From IMG/VR virus record IMGVR_UViG_3300028831_000198, positions 1 through 35,332 of that record: DNA of 35,332 nucleotides. The stretch is one strand, 5' to 3'. The notes below the pieces were generated by a model, which was not told where the DNA came from, did no database searches, and saw only the letters and a list, made by a program, of their open reading frames with translations. This document shows positions 6,767 to 12,822 of this stretch, one piece after another; position 1 is the stretch's first letter, and the number at the start of each line of letters is the position of its first letter. Made by a program: the position numbers and the translations under genes. The DNA is from a virus.

Positions 6767-8032
6767 ATGACCGAAGGTCTGCCGTTCACGGCGTACGCTC
6801 CGGGCACCCGTCTGCCCAGAAACTCGACAGCGCAGTACATCGAGGAGTACGTCGATGACTGCATCGAGGCGGGCCTGGTCCACACGATCCACGTGTCCGA
6901 GCGGCGGGCGTTCCGGAGCTGTCGCCAGCGATGGCACTGGGCCTACGAGGACGACCTGCACTCGATCGAGAGCATCCGGGCGCTGGAGTTCGGCTCGGCG
7001 TACCACAGGGCGATGGAGGTCTTCTACGACCCCGCGACCTGGCACCTGGACAAGTTCGTGCTCCAGGAGCACGCCATCGCCGAGTTCAAGACCTTCACCC
7101 AGGACACCCTGGCGCGGTTCCAGAAGCTCGGCATGGTCGACGAGCGCCTGCTGGCGGACTTCGACGACCGGCTGTCCTCCGGCGAGGCGATGCTCCGGCA
7201 CTACTTCGCCGCCATCGCGCCGATCACCGACACGTTCGAGCCCGTCGAGATCGAGATCGCCTTCGAGGTGCCGCTGCTCGACCCGGACGGCAACTACCTG
7301 CTCTGCAAGTGCGACCGCTGCCGTGCCCGTGTGGCCAGTGTGAATGCCGACCTGTCCGGATGGATTGGACTGCCGGTCACGATCGGTGGGCGGCTGGATG
7401 TCCTGTTCCGGATCCCCGGCACCGACATCCTGGGCGTGCTCGACTGGAAGACGGCCGGAGTCCTGATGAAGGACGAGGAGCTGGAGTTCCTGGAGATGGA
7501 CGACCAGATCTCCACCTACCTGCTGGCCATGCACAAGCTCGGGCTCCCGGCGCGGGAGTTCTGGTACCACGAACAGTGGAAAGCGTCCCCAGAGCCGCCG
7601 GAGCCGTACGCCGGGAACCGCACGATCAAGGGTCGGAAGTACCAGGCCAACAAGCAGCTCGCCACGACCTACGAGCTGTACTACGAGACCGTCTCCGAGG
7701 GAGATCCCGCCGGGCTCGCGGCCGGGGCGTACGACGAGTTCCTGGAGTGGCTGAAGAACGAGGGGCCGCAGTTCTACCAGCGCACGATCGCGGAACGAAA
7801 CGACGCGCAACTGCGGAACACCGAACTGTCGATCTACCTCGAATACCTCGACATGATCTCGGGGCGGATCTACCCGAACCCTTCCCGGAAGCAGTGCACC
7901 TGGTGCAACTTCTTCGACCCCTGCCTCGGCAAGCAGCGCGGCGAGCGGTACCAGCACGCGCTGAACAGCATGTTCGTCAAGGGAGGACGAGAAATGAGTA
8001 ACGACGCCAACCTGCCCAAGGCGGCGCGATGA
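6767..8032 (+). CDS. Cas4/RecB-like PD-(D/E)XK exonuclease with Fe-S cluster
   Basis: A 421-residue nuclease. The N-terminal region has the RecB-family FRSCRQRWHWAY motif with Cys52 and GSAYH (76-80). The catalytic core is GGRLD (Asp211), then LDWKT (Asp226, Lys228), then QISTY (Gln247, Tyr251). The C-terminal CTWCNFFDPC gives Cys377, Cys380 and Cys386, which with Cys52 form the four-Cys iron-sulphur staple known from Cas4 and AddB. An extra CKCDRC (180-185) sits within the domain and may bind zinc. The enzyme probably resects DNA ends for recombination together with the nearby Sak4-like ATPase and ssDNA-binding protein. It is not linked to any CRISPR array here. The end overlaps the next ATG. 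Confidence 0.88.
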   Translation: MTEGLPFTAYAPGTRLPRNSTAQYIEEYVDDCIEAGLVHTIHVSERRAFRSCRQRWHWAYEDDLHSIESIRALEFGSAYHRAMEVFYDPATWHLDKFVLQEHAIAEFKTFTQDTLARFQKLGMVDERLLADFDDRLSSGEAMLRHYFAAIAPITDTFEPVEIEIAFEVPLLDPDGNYLLCKCDRCRARVASVNADLSGWIGLPVTIGGRLDVLFRIPGTDILGVLDWKTAGVLMKDEELEFLEMDDQISTYLLAMHKLGLPAREFWYHEQWKASPEPPEPYAGNRTIKGRKYQANKQLATTYELYYETVSEGDPAGLAAGAYDEFLEWLKNEGPQFYQRTIAERNDAQLRNTELSIYLEYLDMISGRIYPNPSRKQCTWCNFFDPCLGKQRGERYQHALNSMFVKGGREMSNDANLPKAAR

Positions 8033-8322
8033 AGATCGACGGTCACGAAGTAGTCGTTTGCGGGGACTGTGCGTTTCCGGACGGCGAACCGATCATGCAC
8101 GTGATGGCGCCTCTCGGGCCGCCCTGCGAGGAAGTCATGTCGACGATGCGGAAGCAATTGGAGTCCCGCGAGGAATCGGCGGACCAGCGGATCGCCGCGC
8201 AGCTCCGTGAGGACTACTGGGGCACCCTCGGCCACGACCGTGGCCCGTGGAAGGGCGCAAGCGTGGAGTCTCAGCGGGCCTGGCTGCGTGTGGTCAAGCG
8301 CGCTCGGGAGCTGCTCAAGTGA
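8029..8322 (+). CDS. hypothetical protein, 97 aa
   Basis: ATG overlaps the exonuclease stop (ATGA). The product has an early CGDCAFPDG motif and another Cys near residue 35, then a charged helical C-terminal half (ESREESADQRIAAQLRED, RVVKRARELLK). The Cys pair could bind metal, but a complete site is not obvious. The function is unknown. It sits between nuclease and recombinase and is translationally coupled to both. Confidence 0.65.
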   Translation: MKIDGHEVVVCGDCAFPDGEPIMHVMAPLGPPCEEVMSTMRKQLESREESADQRIAAQLREDYWGTLGHDRGPWKGASVESQRAWLRVVKRARELLK

Positions 8323-9137
8323 GCAACGTGATGACGGTCAAGTCGCAGCGGGTCGGCGGGTTGAGCCCACACAAGGTGACCGAGCTGCCGACCACGATCG
8401 ACGCGATGGTCTACGGCCCGCCGAAGTACGGCAAGACGCTGTTCTGCCTGACGGCGCAGGACGTACCCGAGATGGGCAAGTACCTGCACGTCGCCGTCGA
8501 GCCGGGTGAGGAGACGATCCGTGACACCTACCCGGACACCGACGTACTACGTCTCGACCTTTCCGACGACGGCCACTGGTTCGACCGCTACACCGATCAG
8601 TGGGATCGCTTCGACTACATCTACAGCGAGCTTCGCGCAGGTGGTCACGGTTACGGGACCGTCTGCATCGACACCATGGATGCGCTCCAGACCATCAACA
8701 TGGGCGCCATCATGGAGAACACCGACGCCGTGCTTGCCGGTACCCAGGATCCCGACATCCCGTCCAAGCGGGAGTACGGGAAGTCCCGGACCGAGATGAA
8801 GCGCTACATCCGGATGTTCCAGAACCTCCCGATGAACGTGCTCTGGGTCTGCCACAGCACGTCGGAGCAGAACGACCGCACCAAGCGGTGGGAGCGCAAG
8901 CCGATGCTGGTCGGCAAGCTCCAGGACGAGGTCGGGGGCATGGTGAACAACCTGCTCTACTTCTCGATGTACCCGGCCGACAAGAACAACCCCGAACCAC
9001 AGCGGGTGCTCATCACCTCTGCGGACGGGGAGATCCAGGCGGGCACGCGCTCTCGGGTGCTCAACGACATGGGCGAGATCACCGAGCCCACGATGTCCAA
9101 GGTCTGGGGTCCGCTCACCAGCGGCCCCGCCGCCTGA
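8319..9137 (+). CDS. RecA-like (Sak4-type) ATPase / recombinase
   Basis: GTG 8319 overlaps the previous stop; ATG 8331 is an alternative start. The 272-residue protein has Walker A GPPKYGKT (33-40) and Walker B VCIDT (115-119), followed by a sensor-like VLWVCHST strand. Compact RecA-core ATPases of this size with an N-terminal MVYGPPKYGKT strand match the Sak4 single-strand annealing/recombinase group. It should bind ssDNA and promote pairing, assisted by the probable ssDNA-binding protein encoded next. No LexA-like or protease feature is present. Confidence 0.82.
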   Translation: MSNVMTVKSQRVGGLSPHKVTELPTTIDAMVYGPPKYGKTLFCLTAQDVPEMGKYLHVAVEPGEETIRDTYPDTDVLRLDLSDDGHWFDRYTDQWDRFDYIYSELRAGGHGYGTVCIDTMDALQTINMGAIMENTDAVLAGTQDPDIPSKREYGKSRTEMKRYIRMFQNLPMNVLWVCHSTSEQNDRTKRWERKPMLVGKLQDEVGGMVNNLLYFSMYPADKNNPEPQRVLITSADGEIQAGTRSRVLNDMGEITEPTMSKVWGPLTSGPAA

Positions 9138-9168
9138 TTTCCGAGAGCCCTACGAGAACAGGACGCAT

Positions 9169-9732
9169 ATGGCCATTCAGATCAACGTCTCCGAGCGCGC
9201 TGCTGAGAAGCCGCGCCAGCGAGGCGAGCTGCCTCTCGGCTGGTACCACCTCCGGTGCACAGGGGTGGAACTCCGGGAGTCGCAGTCGGAGAAGAACTCC
9301 GGCAAGCCGATGTACAACTTCGAGTGGGAGATCACCGACGACGAGCGGAACCCCCAGAACGAAGACGGCGCGTCGGAGTACGCCGGTCGGCCCGAGTGGA
9401 TCAACGCCTGCCTGTGGGAGGGCGCAGAGTTCACGATCGTCGGGATCATGAACGCGCTGGGCCACGACATCCAGCCGGGCAAGCTCGACGTCCCGGACAT
9501 CACCGACCCGGACGACCCGCAGGGCGGTCTCGACGCCTTCCTGGGCAAGGAGCTGATGGCGTTCTGGGGCGTGAAGAAGAAGGAGAAGATCGCCGCCGCC
9601 AAGGAGAAGCGCAAGCCCGACGCCGAGTGGCTGCGGTTCCGGTCGGCCGACGAGGATGATGATGCGGGTGTGGCTGCGGCTACCCCGGCCGTCCGCGTGA
9701 CCGGCGGCCGAACTCGCCGGGCGCTGGCCTGA
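9169..9732 (+). CDS. probable ssDNA-binding protein (DUF669-like)
   Basis: A 187-residue protein with ATG start. The first ~140 residues look beta-rich with OB-fold-like character (GWYHLRCTGVEL, YNFEWEI, FTIVGIMNAL), then comes a Lys-rich helix (KKKEKIAAAKEKRK) and an acidic stretch (DEDDDAG) before a basic tail. Phage proteins of this type often follow Sak4-like recombinases and act as ssDNA-binding partners; function is inferred from this context and from the acidic tail. It might alternatively be an unrelated replication accessory. A hairpin follows the gene. Confidence 0.55.
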   Translation: MAIQINVSERAAEKPRQRGELPLGWYHLRCTGVELRESQSEKNSGKPMYNFEWEITDDERNPQNEDGASEYAGRPEWINACLWEGAEFTIVGIMNALGHDIQPGKLDVPDITDPDDPQGGLDAFLGKELMAFWGVKKKEKIAAAKEKRKPDAEWLRFRSADEDDDAGVAAATPAVRVTGGRTRRALA

Positions 9733-9744
9733 TCTAGCTCCATC

Positions 9745-9777
9745 GGGGCCGCCCTTCCTTCCCCGGAGGGCGGCCCC
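9745..9777 (+). terminator. strong GC hairpin, probable terminator
   Basis: GGGGCCGCCC (9745-9754) pairs perfectly with GGGCGGCCCC (9768-9777), extendable by T-A inside. No T-run follows, as is common for intrinsic terminators in high-GC actinobacteria. It separates the recombination genes from the primase gene. Confidence 0.6.
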
Positions 9778-9802
9778 ACTCGACTCGTGAGGGAGGGCCG
9801 CG

Positions 9803-12106
9803 TTGAACGTTGATCTACTCCCGTTCTTCACGGGCGTGTACGGAACCGGGGTTCCGGACCAAGAGCGCTTCATGTGCGTGGCGTATCTGCGCCCCGGCGG
9901 CAAGATGATCGAGCGCTACTTCCGATGGCCTGAGCAGGCGCCGATCGCGATCAAGCTGATCGAAGCCCTGTCGCAGCCGGGGCGTTCGTCCGACGTCTAC
10001 TACTGCGTCAGTCTTTTGACGGGCCAAAAGCGCAACCGCGACTTCCTCGACGAGACGCACTGCGTCTGGGCCGACCTGGACAACACCTCCCCGAACAAGC
10101 TGCACATCGAGCCGACGTTCCTGATCGAGACCTCCCCGAGCCGCTATCAGGCCATCTGGACTCTCAGCGAACCCATCCCGTACGCCACGGCCGAAGACTT
10201 CGCCCGGCGCGTCTACCACGAACACCGCAAGGACGGCGCGGACGCGACCTGGGACGCCACACGCCTGCTGCGCGTGCCCGGCACGATCAACCACAAGTAC
10301 GAGATCCCTGGTCAGGGCCACCCGATCGTCGACCTGGTGATCCAGCGCTCCGTTCAGTACGACCTGGACGAGTTCGACGCCGCCTACCCGATCAGCATCT
10401 CCGAGGGGCCGGGCGCCAGCCAGTCGGTCGTGCTCGACTACGACCAGGTCAGCCACGTCGGCACGATGCCGGAGATCATCAGCCGGTACCAGCGGGAGTT
10501 GGACCCCGACCTCCAGGACTTGATCTTCACGCCGACCGCGCCGGACCACCCCTCGTGGTCGCACCGGCTGTGGGCGCTGGAGATGGGCCTCTTCGAGCTG
10601 GGCATGGACATCTACGAGGTGTTCGTCGTCGTCCGGGACTCCGGCTGCAACAAGTACGAACGCGACGGCCGCCCCGAAGCCGACCTGTGGAAAGAGATCG
10701 TCCGAGCGCGCGAGAGCGTCGAACGCCGGTCCGGGATGGTCCTCACGACCACCGAGATCGAAGAGATCGACATCATGACGCCGGAGGAGATCCAGGAGGT
10801 CCAGCAGCAGCCCCTCGGCTTCATCGAGCGGTACCAGGAGTGGGCGACCACACGGACGGACGCACCCCGGGAGTTCCACATCGGCGGCGCGCTCATGGCC
10901 TTGTCGTCGACCCTGAGCAGCAAGCTGATGATCGCCACCAAGTTCGGCGACGTGAAGCCGAACATCTGGGTGATGCTGCTGGCCGACTCCACGATCTCCC
11001 GCAAGACGACCTCGATGCGCCTGTCTATGGAGATCACCGAAGCTGCCGGGGTCGACGCCCTGCTGGCCACAGACGGCTCGATCGAGGGTCTGCTCACGGA
11101 GCTGGCCGCTCGCGAGGGCGTGCCCAGCGTGTTCATGCGGGACGAGTTCACGTCCCTGGTCGAGGGGGCGAAGAAGAAGGACTACATGTCCGGCTTCCTC
11201 ACCGACCTCTGTGGTCTGTACGACGGCGGCCGGATCAAGCGGCGCCTGCGCAAGGAGACCATCCAGGCCCGAGACCCTGTGTTCCTGATGTTCGCGGGCG
11301 GTGTGGAGACCCGGCTGCTCGACATCCTCGGGCACGAGGACATCACGTCCGGCTTCATCCCCCGGTTCCTGCCGATCTTCGGTCGCACCTCGATCTCCGA
11401 GCTGGACCTGATCGGGCCGCGCCGCAAGCGCTCTCACGCGGCCAGGGACGCTCTGGTGACGGAGTTGGTCCGGATCGCGGAGCTGTACACCCCGGCCAAG
11501 CCGGTCCTGACCGTCCCCGGTCCAGACCTGACCATCACCCAGCCGATCATCGAGGCGGACCTGTCCGAGGCCGCCTGGAACCGGCTCCAGGTAGCCCAGC
11601 GCTACCTGCTCGACCTGGCCCAGGAGCACGACAGCCGGGATCTGCTGCTGCCCTGCACCGAACGACTGGTCGTCAACGTCCTCAAGGTCGCGTTGCTGAT
11701 CGCGGCCAGCCGCCAGCGGCCTGTGGTCAACGAGACCATCACCATCGAATACGACGACCTGATGATGAGCCTGTACTACGCACGCGGCTGGCTCGACCAC
11801 CTGCTGCGGATCGTGACCCGCATCGGCCGTGACCCGTTCGACGGCCAGACCCAGAAGATCCTGGAGTTCGTCACCTACGCCGGGGACAGCGGGACCACAC
11901 GCGGCGCGATCATGCGGAACTTCCGGATGTCCTCCCGGGACGCCGACGAGATCCTGTCCACCCTGCTCGACCGCGAGGAGGTCGTCGCCGACGGCGGCAA
12001 GGGAGTGACCGGCCGGGGCGCGGTATACCGGGCCACACAGCACGCGCGAACTGCCAAGCAAGTGCGCGTGGCGACACCAATACAGGTGCGCCGATCCCAC
12101 CGATAG
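9803..12106 (+). CDS. primase/helicase: AEP-like primase fused to DUF3987-type ATPase
   Basis: TTG start with strong GAGGGAGG ribosome-binding site; 767 residues. The N-terminal region looks like an archaeo-eukaryotic primase-polymerase: WADLDN (Asp91, Asp93) as metal site, SPSRYQAIW (111-119), and DATRLLRVPGTINHK (151-165), a motif shared with phage and plasmid AEP primases. The middle and C-terminal part (from about residue 340) resembles DUF3987 helicases, with a degenerate Walker A-like LLADSTISRKTTS near 391-403 and an MRDEFTSL segment as motif II. A winged-helix-like tail (about 685-745) follows. It probably primes and unwinds at the phage fork. The replaced Gly in the P-loop makes ATPase activity uncertain. 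Confidence 0.8.
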   Translation: MNVDLLPFFTGVYGTGVPDQERFMCVAYLRPGGKMIERYFRWPEQAPIAIKLIEALSQPGRSSDVYYCVSLLTGQKRNRDFLDETHCVWADLDNTSPNKLHIEPTFLIETSPSRYQAIWTLSEPIPYATAEDFARRVYHEHRKDGADATWDATRLLRVPGTINHKYEIPGQGHPIVDLVIQRSVQYDLDEFDAAYPISISEGPGASQSVVLDYDQVSHVGTMPEIISRYQRELDPDLQDLIFTPTAPDHPSWSHRLWALEMGLFELGMDIYEVFVVVRDSGCNKYERDGRPEADLWKEIVRARESVERRSGMVLTTTEIEEIDIMTPEEIQEVQQQPLGFIERYQEWATTRTDAPREFHIGGALMALSSTLSSKLMIATKFGDVKPNIWVMLLADSTISRKTTSMRLSMEITEAAGVDALLATDGSIEGLLTELAAREGVPSVFMRDEFTSLVEGAKKKDYMSGFLTDLCGLYDGGRIKRRLRKETIQARDPVFLMFAGGVETRLLDILGHEDITSGFIPRFLPIFGRTSISELDLIGPRRKRSHAARDALVTELVRIAELYTPAKPVLTVPGPDLTITQPIIEADLSEAAWNRLQVAQRYLLDLAQEHDSRDLLLPCTERLVVNVLKVALLIAASRQRPVVNETITIEYDDLMMSLYYARGWLDHLLRIVTRIGRDPFDGQTQKILEFVTYAGDSGTTRGAIMRNFRMSSRDADEILSTLLDREEVVADGGKGVTGRGAVYRATQHARTAKQVRVATPIQVRRSHR

Positions 12107-12114
12107 GAGAACCC
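12104..12114 (+). promoter_or_regulatory. start-associated leader motif
   Basis: TAGGAGAACCC directly precedes ATG 12115 and overlaps the end of the primase gene, so the motif also forms its stop codon (TAG). Confidence 0.65.
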
Positions 12115-12375
12115 ATGGGCCTGCCCAAGATCGAGAACATGGATCAGACGCTCACCATTACGACGACGGTCACCCCCGACGGCGTTGCCGTCGAGACCAA
12201 CATTTCCCCGGGATTCGGCGACGACGAGGAAGCCGAGTGGAACTTCGTCACCAAGACCCTGGTGGCGGTTCTGTCCCTGTGGATGCCCGAGGCCGTCGTC
12301 GAGCAGTACAAGCCGGGCAACCAGCTCAAGCTGATGGCCGCCGAGGAGCTACGCAAGAAGGGGTGGCTCAACTGA
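12115..12375 (+). CDS. hypothetical protein, 86 aa
   Basis: ATG start after the AGGAGAACCC leader. A beta-like Thr-rich N-terminal half (TLTITTTVTPDGVAVE) is followed by helices with a hydrophobic face (VTKTLVAVLSLWMPEAVV) and a basic end. It is not recognised. The stop overlaps the next ATG by one base (TGATG). Confidence 0.65.
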   Translation: MGLPKIENMDQTLTITTTVTPDGVAVETNISPGFGDDEEAEWNFVTKTLVAVLSLWMPEAVVEQYKPGNQLKLMAAEELRKKGWLN

Positions 12376-12620
12376 TGAGCGACAACCCGGACCGCGTCGG
12401 TGTGGCCATCGAGTTCACCCCGCTCGAAGACGCCTTCGAGCTGGACGTGAAGGTGCTCAACCTTGGAGACCCGGACGACCCGGAGGTGGTCGAGCGCGTC
12501 ACCTATCTGATCGCTCTGGCCCTCGCCTCGTACGCCCCAGGGATGCTCAAGGACGAGGTGCGTGAGGAGCTGCTGAAGCCCTTCGATGTGGTCGACACGG
12601 AGGCTGAGCAGAATGGTTGA
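12375..12620 (+). CDS. hypothetical protein, 81 aa
   Basis: ATG overlaps the preceding stop. The acidic 81-residue product (FELDVKVLNLGDPDDPEVVE, then a helix LIALALASYAPGMLKDE) has no known motif. Its general plan, a beta strand pair then a helix, resembles the neighbours on both sides, so the three may be distant paralogues; this is inference from shape only. Confidence 0.62.
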   Translation: MSDNPDRVGVAIEFTPLEDAFELDVKVLNLGDPDDPEVVERVTYLIALALASYAPGMLKDEVREELLKPFDVVDTEAEQNG

Positions 12621-12822
12621 CGCGCCCCTCTGGCGCGTCGAAGTCACATTGACGTTGGAGGGTGGAACGAAAATTGCGTTCCACCATTCCATTCCCGATC
12701 TGGAACTCCATCGTCTCTACGAAGCGCCTGACCAATTGATCGCTTCCATCGCCGAAGAGGCGTACGAACAGATTCAGAAGAAGAGGCTTGGCATTGGTGG
12801 AACGCAAGCATCCGCTGGCTAA
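12613..12822 (+). CDS. hypothetical protein, 69 aa
   Basis: ATG at 12613 overlaps the previous gene by 8 bases; an upstream start at 12586 would add nine residues inside that gene. The product starts with amphipathic strands (WRVEVTLTLEGGTKIAFHH) and continues as a helix ending QIQKKRLGIGG. It overlaps the start of the polymerase gene by about 26 bases. The function is unknown. Confidence 0.6.
   Translation: MVDAPLWRVEVTLTLEGGTKIAFHHSIPDLELHRLYEAPDQLIASIAEEAYEQIQKKRLGIGGTQASAG

Noticed and set aside
5039-7957. 972-residue open frame on the - strand
   Set aside because: It lies opposite the fibre and exonuclease genes, is low-complexity (Val/Arg/Gly/His-rich) and has no family features. It is an antisense by-product of GC-rich third codon positions.
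9815-12100. 761-residue open frame on the - strand
   Set aside because: It mirrors the primase gene almost exactly and has a composition typical of antisense frames. The + strand protein has clear motifs.
12788-12796. TTG 12788 as start of the polymerase gene
   Set aside because: It lies one base from the AGAGG ribosome-binding site; GTG 12797 (or TTG 12794) has workable spacing.
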